Below, in pieces: positions 26,659 through 35,460 of a DNA stretch of 64,000 bases; within the stretch, counting starts at the first letter, position 1, and every line of letters starts with the position of its first letter. The notes under the pieces are model-generated. The model ran no database searches and had not been told where the DNA came from. It saw only the letters and a list, made by a program, of their open reading frames with translations. This DNA comes from Oscillospiraceae bacterium (GTDB taxonomy: Bacteria; Bacillota; Clostridia; Oscillospirales; Oscillospiraceae), in NCBI GenBank assembly GCA_017445385.1, contig JAFSUG010000011.1, positions 1-64,000 of the forward strand. The letters are read 5' to 3'. The translations under genes were made by a program, and so were the position numbers.

Positions 26659-27972
26659 TTATAATCTGCGCTCGATATTTGCCTGAATATCTCGGATATT
26701 ATCCTGCATACCGGAATTGCGGTCATCGAGCAGCGTGCGTATTTTTTGGCAGCCGTAAATGATCGTGGAATGATCGCGGTTGAGCTCTCTGCCGATCTCC
26801 AGCGTGGAGGCGTTTGCCATCGTTTGCAGCAGATACATTGCAACCTGCCGCGCCTCGGAAACCGTTTTCGTTTTGCTGTTTCCGCGCAGCATGGATTCAT
26901 CGAGCGAATAGAAGTTGCAAACCTCTGAAATAATCAGTGCCGGCGTGGGCATCGCCTTGCCTTCCGGCTTGATGTTTTTCAGCATCCGCTTCGCAAGCGC
27001 AAGATCAATCGGCTGATGATCGAGCAGCCATGCCTGCCGCATCATATTGACCGCGCCTTCCAGCCGGCGCACGTCGGTTGTTATATTTTCGGCGAGGAAG
27101 GAGCAGACTTCGTTCGGAAATTCCAAACCGGACTGCTCGGCGTTGTTGCGGAGGATCGCCATGCGCGTTTCAAAATCGGGCGGCGAGATTTCCGTCGGCA
27201 TACCCCATGAAAAGCGCGTGAGCAGCCGCTCGTCTAATTTATTCATCTCGTATGCCGGACGGTCCGCCGTCATAACGATCTGCTTATTGTGGCTGTAGAG
27301 ATCGTCAAAGGTATGGAAGTATTCCTCCTGCGTGGATTCCTTGCCGGCGATGAACTGAATATCGTCCACCAGCAGCAGGTCCGCCGTGCGGTATTTTTCG
27401 CGGAACTGCGCGTTCGTTTTCTTTTGGATGGAGTTGATCAGCTCGTTTGTAAATTGCTCCGCCTTCACGTAAACAACGTTGAAATCGGGATGCTTCTTCT
27501 GCACCTCGCTTGCGATTGCAAAAAGCAGATGCGTTTTGCCGAGGCCGGACGGGCCATAGATAAACAGGGGATTATAGCCCTTGTCACCGGCGGGGTTGTT
27601 CGCAACGGCAAGCGCAGCCGCGTGCGCGAAGCGGTTGGATGAGCCAACAACGAATTTTTCAAACGTAAAATTCGGATTGAAGGAAAGAAAGCTCTGCTTT
27701 TGCTGCTTTCCGCGGAACTCACCGAGCTGGCTGTCGCCCAAAACGAGCAGCTCGATATCCTTATCGAACAATTCCTTCATCGCGGAGGTCACGTAGTGGC
27801 CGTTTTTCGTAATCATTTCCTTGCGGAAATCGGACGGCGAATACAGCACGAGGCGGCTGTCCGTGCATTCGAGAACCTCCACGTCGTCAAACCAGGTTGA
27901 AACAACGAGCGGTGTCAGCCGCGTTTCCAAATTCGCCAAAATCCTTGCCCAAATGAAAGCGGAAGAGTACAT
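26659..27972 (-). CDS. dnaA: Chromosomal replication initiator DnaA
   Basis: 437 aa from ATG 27972, which follows AAAGGAGC; an upstream in-frame ATG at 28011 lacks a ribosome site. Domain I is at the start (WARILANLETRLTPLVVSTWFDD), domain III has Walker A GPSGLGKTH, Walker B LLLVDDIQF and the arginine-finger region, and domain IV ends with the helix-turn-helix GRELNRDHSTIIYGCQKI. It binds DnaA boxes and opens oriC. It has its own promoter at 28024-28052. Confidence 0.97.
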   Translation of the reverse strand: MYSSAFIWARILANLETRLTPLVVSTWFDDVEVLECTDSRLVLYSPSDFRKEMITKNGHYVTSAMKELFDKDIELLVLGDSQLGEFRGKQQKQSFLSFNPNFTFEKFVVGSSNRFAHAAALAVANNPAGDKGYNPLFIYGPSGLGKTHLLFAIASEVQKKHPDFNVVYVKAEQFTNELINSIQKKTNAQFREKYRTADLLLVDDIQFIAGKESTQEEYFHTFDDLYSHNKQIVMTADRPAYEMNKLDERLLTRFSWGMPTEISPPDFETRMAILRNNAEQSGLEFPNEVCSFLAENITTDVRRLEGAVNMMRQAWLLDHQPIDLALAKRMLKNIKPEGKAMPTPALIISEVCNFYSLDESMLRGNSKTKTVSEARQVAMYLLQTMANASTLEIGRELNRDHSTIIYGCQKIRTLLDDRNSGMQDNIRDIQANIERRL

Positions 27973-28023
27973 AAAAATGCTCCTTTTTTCGGCAGGGTAT
28001 ACTTCCCTCAATTTTACGCTACC

Positions 28024-28052
28024 ATTATAGCATAAAATCCCATCTCAGGCAA
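28024..28052 (-). promoter_or_regulatory. dnaA: Promoter of dnaA
   Basis: Minus-strand TTGCCT and TATAAT with a 17-base spacer, about 50 bases before the dnaA ATG. A terminator-like hairpin at 28054-28093 separates it from the small-ORF unit. Confidence 0.75.
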
Positions 28053-28053
28053 G

Positions 28054-28093
28054 AAAAATCGCCCGTTTTTCTTTCAAAAACAGGCGATTTTTT
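28054..28093. terminator. Bidirectional terminator between small-ORF unit and dnaA
   Basis: AAAATCGCCcGTTTTT pairs with AAAAACAGGCGATTTT; flanking A- and T-runs allow use in both directions. Confidence 0.8.
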
Positions 28094-28127
28094 TCGGATT
28101 TTCAGAGCAAGAAACGGAGCGAAAGAA

Positions 28128-28283
28128 TCACTCCGTTTCCGTCATTTGCAGGTACGCTTCCTCCGCTTCCCGCTGCGCGTTGATCAGGATGGAAAGCGCC
28201 TTCTCTTCGTTGCCGTTTTCCGGCGTTTCCGCCGCGTCGGCGAGCTTGCCGAACAGAAAGAAATAAAGGTCCTTGTAATCCAT
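28128..28283 (-). CDS. Small acidic helical protein, copy B of a two-member family
   Basis: 51 aa, starting MDYKDLYFFLFGKLADAAE and containing ENGNEEKALSILINAQREAE. It aligns end to end with the 53-aa product at 17420-17581. TTTGGGAGGAGCAAT lies before its ATG, as in copy A. Both are embedded in the same leader-RNA arrangement, so they are likely regulated alike. It lies between the Na+ decarboxylase genes and dnaA, where other Firmicutes have rpmH. No function is known to me. Confidence 0.75.
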   Translation of the reverse strand: MDYKDLYFFLFGKLADAAETPENGNEEKALSILINAQREAEEAYLQMTETE

Positions 28284-28304
28284 ATTGCTCCTCCCAAATA
28301 AAAA

Positions 28305-28477
28305 AGTGCGCAGCCGAAGCTACGCACCGAAAAACGCCGCTCCGATTGCTGCAACACAACCCACGAAACCACAAACCAAACGGATGCGAACGCGGAAAGG
28401 AGCCGCATTTTTACCAATAGTAAAAATGCGCGCATCCAGTTGGTTTTATTCAAATATAAATCGCGTGGGTGTGTTGC
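28305..28477 (-). ncRNA. Structured leader RNA with terminal hairpin, copy B
   Basis: About 173 nt. P1 joins 28464-28478 with 28350-28365 with one bulge. AAACCAACTGGATGCG pairs with a downstream arm, and an apical 11-pair hairpin (CGCATTTTTAC/GTAAAAATGCG) follows. GTGCGTAGC-UUCG-GCTGCGCAC plus Us ends it at 28306-28327. GCTCC (28399-28403) can pair with GGAGC (28339-28343). Stem sequences differ from copy A while the pairings are kept, so the structure, not the sequence, appears conserved. Confidence 0.6.
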
Positions 28478-28483
28478 AAGTTC

Positions 28484-28511
28484 ATTGTACCATACTTCTC
28501 TGAAAATGCAA
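28484..28511 (-). promoter_or_regulatory. Promoter of leader RNA copy B
   Basis: Minus-strand TTGCAT and TACAAT with a 16-base spacer, the same spacing as copy A. Confidence 0.65.
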
Positions 28512-28559
28512 GCGGCGCAAAAAAGCACCGTCCGCAGAGCGGATGGTGCTTTTTTAGAA

Positions 28560-29759
28560 TCAGCCGAAGACCTTGATCAGGAAGCCTGCGGCGATTGCCG
28601 AGCCGATCACGCCTGCCACGTTCGGGCCCATGGCGTGCATCAGCAGGAAGTTTTTCGGGTTTGCTTTCTGCCCTTCCATCTGGCTGACGCGCGCCGCCAT
28701 CGGAACGGCGGAAACGCCTGCCGAGCCGATCAGCGGATTGATCTTGCCGCCGGAGAGCTTATACATCAGCTTGCCGACGAGCAGACCGCCGACCGTGGAG
28801 AAGCAGAAGGCGATCAGACCGAGCAGAACGATGCCGAGCGTCTGCAGCGTCAGGAAGCGGCTTGCAACCGTCGTTGCGCCGACGGAAATGCCGAGGAACA
28901 GCGTTACGATGTTCATCAGCGCGTTCTGCGCCGTATCGGAAAGGCGATCCGTTACGCCCGTTTCGCGCAGCAGATTGCCGAACATCAAGCTGCCGATCAG
29001 CGGCGCTGTGGACGGCAGCAGCAGGATCACGAAGCCGGCTACAACGATCGGGAAAACGATCTTTTCCGTTTTGGAAACCTCACGAAGCTGCGTCATCACA
29101 ACGGAGCGTTCCTTTTTCGTTGTGAGCGCCTTCATGATCGGCGGCTGGATCATCGGGATCAGCGCCATATAGCTGTATGCCGCGATGGCGATCGCGCCGA
29201 GCAGCTCCGGGGCAAGCAGCGTTGCGGTTAAGATGGCGGTCGGTCCGTCCGCGCCGCCGATGATGCCGATGGCTGCCGCCTGGTTGCCGGTGAAGCCCAG
29301 CAGGATCGCGCCGAAAAACGCGAAGAATACGCCGAACTGCGCCGCCGCGCCAAGGAAAAACGTTTTCGGGTTTGCAATCAGCGGACCGAAATCCGTCATC
29401 GCGCCAACGCCGATAAAGATCAGGCACGGATAGAGACCTGCTTTTACGCCGATATAGAGAATGTCCAGCAGGCCGCCGGTTGCGAGGATATGACCGAAGT
29501 CATGATAGAATTCGCTTGCCGGATCGAGGAAATTATCCCAGAGATCGAGCGAATAAAGACCTGCGCCGGGCAGATTGGTTAGCAGACAGCCGAACGCAAT
29601 GCCCACGAGCAGCAGCGGCTCGAATTTTTTCTTGATGCCGAGGTACAGCAGTACGCAGGCAACGGCGATCATGATGAGGTTTTTCCATCCGCCGTCCGCG
29701 AAAAACAGGCCGAAGCCCGAATCCTGCCAAAGTCCGGCAAGGGTTTTTAAGACGTCCAT
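28560..29759 (-). CDS. oadB: Na+-translocating decarboxylase, beta subunit
   Basis: 399 aa with about ten hydrophobic segments. It has the Na+-binding signature [10 protein letters not shown] near residue 175 and GASVG-type loop, and a conserved C-terminal helix pair. In the oxaloacetate/methylmalonyl/glutaconyl decarboxylases this subunit carries the Na+ ions across the membrane while carboxybiotin is decarboxylated. It ends the operon pckA-oadA-gamma-biotin carrier-beta, and all are on the minus strand. Confidence 0.92.
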   Translation of the reverse strand: MDVLKTLAGLWQDSGFGLFFADGGWKNLIMIAVACVLLYLGIKKKFEPLLLVGIAFGCLLTNLPGAGLYSLDLWDNFLDPASEFYHDFGHILATGGLLDILYIGVKAGLYPCLIFIGVGAMTDFGPLIANPKTFFLGAAAQFGVFFAFFGAILLGFTGNQAAAIGIIGGADGPTAILTATLLAPELLGAIAIAAYSYMALIPMIQPPIMKALTTKKERSVVMTQLREVSKTEKIVFPIVVAGFVILLLPSTAPLIGSLMFGNLLRETGVTDRLSDTAQNALMNIVTLFLGISVGATTVASRFLTLQTLGIVLLGLIAFCFSTVGGLLVGKLMYKLSGGKINPLIGSAGVSAVPMAARVSQMEGQKANPKNFLLMHAMGPNVAGVIGSAIAAGFLIKVFG

Positions 29760-29771
29760 ACCGTGCCTCCC

Positions 29772-30161
29772 TTAAGCCAGAACCACCAGCGGCGCGCCGG
29801 TATCCACCGTGCTGCCCTTTGCGGCAACAACCTGCGCAACCTTGCCGTCGCGCGGCGCGAGGATCTCGTTTTCCATCTTCATCGCTTCGAGAACCACAAG
29901 CAGATCGCCGGATTTCACGCTCTGCCCTTCGGTAACGGCAACGTTCAAAATCGTGCCGGGCATCGGCGCGGCAACGGTTTCGCCCTGCGCGGTCACCGCC
30001 GGAGCTGCGGAAGTTGCAGGCGCGGCAGCCGGAGCTGCGGGCGCAGCCGGCGCTGCCGGAGCGGCAGGGGCAAACGCCTCGTATTCGTCCTTGAGCATCG
30101 CCTCGCCCTGCTCAACTTCTACTTCATAGGTACGGTTACCCAACGTAATTTTGTAAATCAT
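29772..30161 (-). CDS. Biotin carboxyl carrier subunit of the Na+ decarboxylase
   Basis: 129 aa. An N-terminal ~25 residues is followed by an Ala/Pro-rich flexible linker (about residues 29-55), then a biotinyl domain with EAMKMENEI, whose lysine is biotinylated. This carrier is a separate protein instead of the C-terminal domain of the alpha subunit. It passes CO2 to the beta subunit. It lies 12 bases before oadB and overlaps the gamma-subunit gene by four bases. Confidence 0.92.
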   Translation of the reverse strand: MIYKITLGNRTYEVEVEQGEAMLKDEYEAFAPAAPAAPAAPAAPAAAPATSAAPAVTAQGETVAAPMPGTILNVAVTEGQSVKSGDLLVVLEAMKMENEILAPRDGKVAQVVAAKGSTVDTGAPLVVLA

Positions 30162-30493
30162 TCGCCCTCAACCTCCTTGATGGATTTGAAACGAAGCTCG
30201 TTTAGGGGCTTGCCGAGCTTGTCTGCAACGATTGCCATCAGCATCGCCGCCGTTTTCGGCTCTACGTTATGGAGCTTCAGCTCGCCTGCTGCGCCGGGCG
30301 CAGGTTCGGCATCTTTCGCTTCGGGTGCGGTCTTCGCGGGCGCAGCCTTTACGCCGCGCTTCATGATCGCGCCGACGATCACAACAACGCCGACCAGCAG
30401 CAAAATGCCGAAAAAGACAATCGCGTAGCCCATTACGGCGGTCACGGCGGCATCGCCGAGCGCCATGGGCGTTCCGGAAACCTGTGTTGTCAT
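30158..30493 (-). CDS. OadG-like gamma subunit of the Na+ decarboxylase
   Basis: 111 aa with one strong N-terminal membrane helix (about residues 18-42, [22 protein letters not shown]) and a basic, Ala/Pro-rich cytoplasmic tail ending in a helical region ([24 protein letters not shown]). Gamma subunits anchor and help assemble the complex. Its start is one base past the alpha-subunit stop, and it overlaps the biotin carrier gene by four bases. Confidence 0.85.
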   Translation of the reverse strand: MTTQVSGTPMALGDAAVTAVMGYAIVFFGILLLVGVVVIVGAIMKRGVKAAPAKTAPEAKDAEPAPGAAGELKLHNVEPKTAAMLMAIVADKLGKPLNELRFKSIKEVEGE

Positions 30494-30494
30494 A

Positions 30495-31889
30495 TCAGTT
30501 CACCTCGGTGATTGTATAGCGGACGACGTTCTCTTCCTTTTCCTTGCGCGCCTTGAAGAAGGCCTCCGCCTGGTTCGGGAAGCAGATGTAGCTCATCAGG
30601 TCTTCCTCCGAGCGGGCAAGATCGCCGAGCGCGGCTTTTGCCTGGGTGAAATCGCTGCCGTCGCGCTTGGAATCTTCGATGCGGCAGTCTACGGGCTTGC
30701 CGTCGCCGAGGATGCGCTTTTGCAGCGCCTCGCTCACGGGCGCAGGCGCGATGCCGTATTCGCCCTTAAAATAGTTCTGGATTTCCTTGGAAATCTGCTT
30801 ATACCGCTCGCCGAGCAGCACGTTCGTAACCGCCTGGTTGCCAACCATTTGGCTCAGCGGCGTTACGAGCGGCGGATAGCCGAGGTCCTTGCGAACCGCC
30901 GGAATCTCCGCAAGCGCCTGCTCGAATTTGTCCAGCGCGTGCATATCGGTGAGGTTTGCGATCATGTTCGAAAGCATACCGCCCGGTACTTTATAAACGA
31001 GCGCTTCGGCATCCGTTGCCATGGACGTGGGGTTGAGCGTGCCGTTTTCGATATACTTCTGCTTGATGGGCTTGAAGAAGCGGTTGACCTCGTTGATCAC
31101 GTCTTCGTTCAGCCCCGTCTTCACGCCGGACTGCTCCAGCGCGTAGAAAAGCGTTTCCGTTGCCGGCTGCGACGTGCCGCCTGAGAAGCAGGAGGTTGCG
31201 GTGTCGATCACGTCAACGCCGCTTTCCACCGCCTTCAGCACGGTCATATATGCCATGCCGGTTGTGCTGTGGGTGTGCAGGACGACGGGGGTATCGCCAA
31301 GCGCATCCTTGATGCCCTTGATCAGATGCTCTGCTTCGCTCGGGGACATCGTGCCCGCCATATCCTTCAGGCAGATCGTATCGAAGCCCATAGCTTTGAG
31401 CTCCTTGCACATCTGCACGTATTTTTCAACGGTGTGGACGGGGCTCTGCGTAAAGGAAATGCAGCCGGAAGCCGTCTTTCCGTTTGCCTTCACCGCCTTC
31501 AGCGCCGTTTCGATGTTGCGGAAGTCGTTGAGCGCGTCGAAAATGCGGAAAACGTCGATGCCGTTTTTCGCGGAAAGCTCCACGAATTTTTCAACAACGT
31601 CGTCGTGATAATGCTTATAGCCGAGCAGGTTCTGACCGCGCATCAGCATTTGCAGCTTCGTATTGGGCATGCTCTTGCGGATTTTGCGCAGCCGCTCCCA
31701 GGGGTCTTCCTGCAAATAGCGCAGGCAGGAATCAAACGTTGCGCCGCCCCAGCACTCTACCGAGTAGTAGCCGGCACGGTCCATCGTCGGCAGGATATCG
31801 GCAAAGTCCTCGTAGCGCATCCGCGTCGCCATCAGTGATTGGTTCGCGTCGCGGAGGATCGTTTCCGTAAATTTCACTTGTTTTGACAT
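30495..31889 (-). CDS. oadA: Oxaloacetate decarboxylase-type alpha subunit (carboxyltransferase)
   Basis: 464 aa from the ATG at 31889 after GGAGG; an in-frame ATG at 31961 lacks a site. The TIM-barrel carboxyltransferase has TILRDANQSLMATRM, MRGQNLLGYKHYHD, LKDMAGTMSP, and VLHTHSTTGMAYMTV with the metal-binding histidines. The protein ends near the PYC-OADA domain and lacks a biotin domain; that is on the neighbouring gene. The same fold also occurs in methylmalonyl- and glutaconyl-CoA decarboxylases, but no CoA-decarboxylase alpha subunit is here, so oxaloacetate is the best guess. Confidence 0.88.
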   Translation of the reverse strand: MSKQVKFTETILRDANQSLMATRMRYEDFADILPTMDRAGYYSVECWGGATFDSCLRYLQEDPWERLRKIRKSMPNTKLQMLMRGQNLLGYKHYHDDVVEKFVELSAKNGIDVFRIFDALNDFRNIETALKAVKANGKTASGCISFTQSPVHTVEKYVQMCKELKAMGFDTICLKDMAGTMSPSEAEHLIKGIKDALGDTPVVLHTHSTTGMAYMTVLKAVESGVDVIDTATSCFSGGTSQPATETLFYALEQSGVKTGLNEDVINEVNRFFKPIKQKYIENGTLNPTSMATDAEALVYKVPGGMLSNMIANLTDMHALDKFEQALAEIPAVRKDLGYPPLVTPLSQMVGNQAVTNVLLGERYKQISKEIQNYFKGEYGIAPAPVSEALQKRILGDGKPVDCRIEDSKRDGSDFTQAKAALGDLARSEEDLMSYICFPNQAEAFFKARKEKEENVVRYTITEVN

Positions 31890-31967
31890 AGTTGCCTCCA
31901 AAAGTTCTATATATGAAACATAGATATGTAGGGCGTACAAAATCCCTGTTTTGTGCGCCACAGAAAG

Positions 31968-31996
31968 ACGGCGGCGGGAACACCCCGCCGCCGATA
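31968..31996 (-). terminator. Terminator-like hairpin after pckA
   Basis: CGGCGGCGGG and CCCGCCGCCG pair around a short loop just after the pckA stop, but there is only a weak T tail, so it may be leaky. Confidence 0.5.
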
Positions 31997-32000
31997 TTTA

Positions 32001-33566
32001 TTAGAGCTGCGGTCCGGCAGCAACAACTTCCGGACTCATTTTGTCGTACTTCTTGAAGTTCTCAATGAAGGACTTCGCAAGTTCTTTTGCCTTGGCTTCG
32101 TATGCGGTCTTGTCTTCCCAGGTGTTGCCGACGATCAGCAGATCGGAGGGTACGCCCTCGATGGCGGTGGGAACTTCCATGCCGAAATACGGGTCCTTCA
32201 CGAATTCGGACTTCTCGATCTCGCCGGTGAGCGCGGCAGTGACCATTGCGCGCGTGTAAGCGAGCTTCATGCGCTTGCCGGTGCCGTTCCAGCCGGTGTT
32301 GACGAGGTAAACCTTCGCGCCGGATTTCTCAACTTTTTCAGCCAGCATTGCCGCGTACTTGGACGGATCCAGCGGCAGGAACGGCTCGCCGAAGCATGTG
32401 GAGAAGGTGGGAACGGGCGAAGTGATGCCGATTTCGGTGCCGGCGAGCTTGGAGGTGAAGCCGGAAACGAAATAGTACATCGCCTGGTTCTTGTTGAGCT
32501 TGGAGATCGGGGGCAGAACGCCGTAAGCGTCGGCGGTCAGGAAGATGACCGTCTTGGGAACGCTGCTGGACATGCCGGAAAGCTCCGCGTTGTTGATGTA
32601 CTCAACCGGGTAGCCAACGCGGCTGTTTTCTGCGAGGGAAGCATCGTCAAAGTCAAACTCGCGGGTTTCTTCGTCCATAACGACGTTCTCAACCAGCGCG
32701 CCGAACTTGATGGCGTTGTAGATGTCGGGTTCCTTCTCCGCGGAGAGGTTGATGCACTTTGCATAGCAGCCGCCCTCGAAGTTGAAAACGGAATCGTCCG
32801 ACCAGCCGTGCTCATCATCGCCGATGAGGTTGCGGTTCGGGTCGGCGGAAAGGGTGGTCTTGCCCGTGCCGGACAGACCGAAGAACACGGCGCTGTCGCC
32901 GTCTTTGCCGATGTTGGCGGAGCAGTGCATCGGGAAAACGCCCTGCTTCGGCAGCTCGTAGTTCATAACGGAGAAGACGGACTTCTTGATCTCGCCGGCA
33001 TACTGCGTGCCGCAGATCACGACCATCTTATATTCATAGTCTACCAGGATGGCAGCCTCGCTGCGCGTACCGTCGATTTCCGGGATGCACTTGAAGCCGG
33101 GCGCCGCGATGATCGTATAATCCGCGGCGAAGGATTCAAGCTGCTTGTCGGTGGGGCGGCGGAGCAGCTGATGAATGAACAGGTTCTGGCTTGCCAGCTC
33201 GTTGATGATGCGGAAAGACTTCGTATATTTCGGGTCTGCGCCTGCAAAACCATCGAAAATGAAGATTTCCTTATTCTGCAGATAAGCGAGCACTTTCGCC
33301 TTGATCGCTTCGTAGGTTTCGCGCGCGATCGGGCGGTTCACCTTGCCCCATGCGATGTCGTCATGCACGGCGGGGGTGTCAACGATGAACTTGTCGTTTG
33401 CGCTGCGGCCGGTGTATTTGCCGGTCTTCACAACGAGCGCGCCGGTGTTGGAGAGCTTGCCCTCGCCGCGCGCAAGTGCGCGTTCGGTCAGCTCAGCAAC
33501 GGTCAGATTGCGGTAGATCGCTTTCGCGTTGATGATACCGAGTTTTTCCAGACCATAGGTTTCCAT
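32001..33566 (-). CDS. pckA: Phosphoenolpyruvate carboxykinase (ATP)
   Basis: 521 aa from the ATG at 33566, preceded by AGGAGG. Walker-type kinase-1a motif GLSGTGKTTLS (near residue ~235), kinase-2 GDDEHGWSDD, and the RSANDKFIV N-terminal substrate site are intact. It interconverts phosphoenolpyruvate, CO2 and oxaloacetate, here using adenine nucleotide. Being next to the oxaloacetate-type decarboxylase genes implies carbon flow between PEP/oxaloacetate and pyruvate with a Na+ gradient. An inverted repeat lies in its promoter. Confidence 0.93.
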   Translation of the reverse strand: METYGLEKLGIINAKAIYRNLTVAELTERALARGEGKLSNTGALVVKTGKYTGRSANDKFIVDTPAVHDDIAWGKVNRPIARETYEAIKAKVLAYLQNKEIFIFDGFAGADPKYTKSFRIINELASQNLFIHQLLRRPTDKQLESFAADYTIIAAPGFKCIPEIDGTRSEAAILVDYEYKMVVICGTQYAGEIKKSVFSVMNYELPKQGVFPMHCSANIGKDGDSAVFFGLSGTGKTTLSADPNRNLIGDDEHGWSDDSVFNFEGGCYAKCINLSAEKEPDIYNAIKFGALVENVVMDEETREFDFDDASLAENSRVGYPVEYINNAELSGMSSSVPKTVIFLTADAYGVLPPISKLNKNQAMYYFVSGFTSKLAGTEIGITSPVPTFSTCFGEPFLPLDPSKYAAMLAEKVEKSGAKVYLVNTGWNGTGKRMKLAYTRAMVTAALTGEIEKSEFVKDPYFGMEVPTAIEGVPSDLLIVGNTWEDKTAYEAKAKELAKSFIENFKKYDKMSPEVVAAGPQL

Positions 33567-33602
33567 AGAAGTTCCTCCTATCAATCGTCCGGTGGACGAG
33601 TC

Positions 33603-33633
33603 ATTATACATTCGGTGAAATACAACTTTCACC
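33603..33633 (-). promoter_or_regulatory. pckA: pckA promoter with an operator-like inverted repeat
   Basis: Minus-strand TATAAT at 33603-33608; GGTGAAA and TTTCACC (33614-33633) form a perfect 7-bp inverted repeat with a 6-base centre immediately upstream of it. Confidence 0.5.
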
Positions 33634-33828
33634 ACGTAGCAGTATAACATAATTCCCGTCTATTATCTATTGTGGATTTTATTTTTTTCGTTTTTTGTGA
33701 AAGATGACGAACCGAACCGGAAAAACGGGCGAAAAAAAGATGCTGCTTTGTTACCTATATGCATAAAAATCGTGCCGTTTTCGCAAAAAATGTGCGCGTT
33801 GACCGTAACGGCGATAGCGCAAAAAAGG

Positions 33829-33852
33829 TGTTGCCCGGTTTTGGGCAACACG
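33829..33852. other. Hairpin in the toxin gene leader
   Basis: GTGTTGCCC and GGGCAACAC pair perfectly around GGTTTT, 37 bases before the toxin ATG. There is no T tail, so it is not an ordinary terminator. The other bases of 33651-33888 show no gene. Confidence 0.5.
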
Positions 33853-33888
33853 AAGGCGGTTTTTCGCTAAGGGAGAGGGGGAAGGACG

Positions 33889-35460
33889 ATGCGATATCAA
33901 AAAAATTTGATTGCTTATATTTTGAAAAACGAAATACCATCTGCAACGCAGACAGAAGCGCCAACCTTTTCCGAGTTGTATTCCGACTGCGCGCAGGCAA
34001 AAATGCAATACCTGTTTTCGCAAAGTGGGCAGCAGCTTTATCTTGCGCTGAAGGAGCAGCCAGACACCGCAAAACAGTTGGCTGTCGCGCAGGTGGAAAA
34101 TCTGTTTAATGCTTGCAGAAAACCGTATGCCGCATATTGCGTTTGCGCTGTTTTGACAGGGGCAACGGGCGATGCCTTTGCAAAGAAAAAGACCGCGTCG
34201 GGAAGCGATCTCGTAAAGCGTTTTGCAGAGCTTCTTGCGGATTGTGTCGCATGGTATGAGAGGCAAAAAGAAGCGTTCCTTACGCGTGTGCTCGATGCGG
34301 TTTCAACCGCCGATCATCTCAACAATGAACAACTGCAGCAAATGATTCGCCTCTTTGAAACCGGAAGTGGCAGTCTGCTGGATCGAGGCTACCGCATGAA
34401 GCTGCATGCACGGCTGGCAGGCATGGAAAACGCAGGTTTGCAGCGCTATCGCTACCGTAGCGAAAGCGGCGAAAAAACATGCGCGGCGTGTGCTGCCTTG
34501 GACGGAAAGGAATTTGCTATTGCTGATGCCGAAGAAGGCATCAATTTTCCGCTGTTGCATCCAAACTGCCGCTGCTGGATTGAAGCGCCGGAAGCGGCGG
34601 AGCTTCCGTTGGAAGGTGATGTGAGGCTGCTTACGCCGGATATGTGGACGCAAGTGCTGCTGCTGTTTGGCGAGTCTGCGGCGGTGCTGCTCGGTGGGGA
34701 GCTCGGCGTGGCCGCAGCTGCCGCGGCGGAAACATGGAAAGCGATTTTTGCAGAGAGTGTCGAGAGTTATTATGCCGGCTTCGATACCGTCACCGTGAAC
34801 GGCAGGGAATATCGCATCAACCGCAAGACCTTTACGGCTGTTGCCGCAGACGAAAACGGGAACCTGTTGGTTCCGGAGAATGCAAAACCGTATGACGAGG
34901 CGCTGCTGAAGCTGATGCGACAGCGCGACGCCCTGCCAAAGGGCGATTCGCAACGTGAAGAAATCGAAAAGCAGATATGGGAACTTGCAGAAAGCAGGGC
35001 CGATGAGATTTCCATTAATCCGGACAACCCGTTTCAATTCTACGTTGTCGATACGGACGTCACGGAAAAACTGGACAGCTTTATGGCGCAGGCGGAACAG
35101 ACCTATGCGGAGATGCACAAGAGAAGCTTTTTTGTAAACATAGAAGATTTTGTTGCGTTGGTAAATAACGGAAAGCCTATGGATTTGAAACGACAGCCCG
35201 GATGGGAAAAGCCAAACTATATTTATCATGGCGAAATCATCCAACAAGACGACATCGGCAACATTAATTACGGCTATTTCGGCACGTTTTGTAACTTTCC
35301 GCAATTGATCCTTCTGTTTGGGGCAGGTAGCAGACAAGGCATTGACGTGTTCAACCGTGAAAAAAGAATCCCTACGGAGTTTTGGCTGACATTATTCGAT
35401 GATCCGCGCGATACGCTGCGAGTGTTGCAGGGCATACAGATTTATAATAGCAGACACTAA
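33889..35460 (+). CDS. MuF-like polymorphic toxin with a type-44 toxin tip
   Basis: 523 aa from ATG 33889 (GGGAGAGGGGGAAGGACG before). Residues ~150-260 resemble a phage Mu gpF/SPP1 gp7 head-morphogenesis domain, with SGEKTCAACAALDGKEF and LLHPNCRCWIEA. A middle linker (~260-400) follows. Residues ~400-523 match the polymorphic toxin type 44 (Ntox44) domain: FMAQAEQTYAEMHK, PMDLKRQPGWEKPNYIYHG, DIGNINYGYFG, LILLFGAGSRQ and LFDDPRDTLRVLQGIQIY. MuF-fused toxins are usually phage-linked effectors; the Ntox44 activity is not proven. Its end overlaps a convergent immunity-like gene by four bases. Confidence 0.7.
   Translation: MRYQKNLIAYILKNEIPSATQTEAPTFSELYSDCAQAKMQYLFSQSGQQLYLALKEQPDTAKQLAVAQVENLFNACRKPYAAYCVCAVLTGATGDAFAKKKTASGSDLVKRFAELLADCVAWYERQKEAFLTRVLDAVSTADHLNNEQLQQMIRLFETGSGSLLDRGYRMKLHARLAGMENAGLQRYRYRSESGEKTCAACAALDGKEFAIADAEEGINFPLLHPNCRCWIEAPEAAELPLEGDVRLLTPDMWTQVLLLFGESAAVLLGGELGVAAAAAAETWKAIFAESVESYYAGFDTVTVNGREYRINRKTFTAVAADENGNLLVPENAKPYDEALLKLMRQRDALPKGDSQREEIEKQIWELAESRADEISINPDNPFQFYVVDTDVTEKLDSFMAQAEQTYAEMHKRSFFVNIEDFVALVNNGKPMDLKRQPGWEKPNYIYHGEIIQQDDIGNINYGYFGTFCNFPQLILLFGAGSRQGIDVFNREKRIPTEFWLTLFDDPRDTLRVLQGIQIYNSRH

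Noticed and set aside
30000-30080. Tandem GC-rich repeats as a CRISPR-like or regulatory repeat
   Set aside because: They are the codons of the Ala/Pro linker of the biotin carrier protein.
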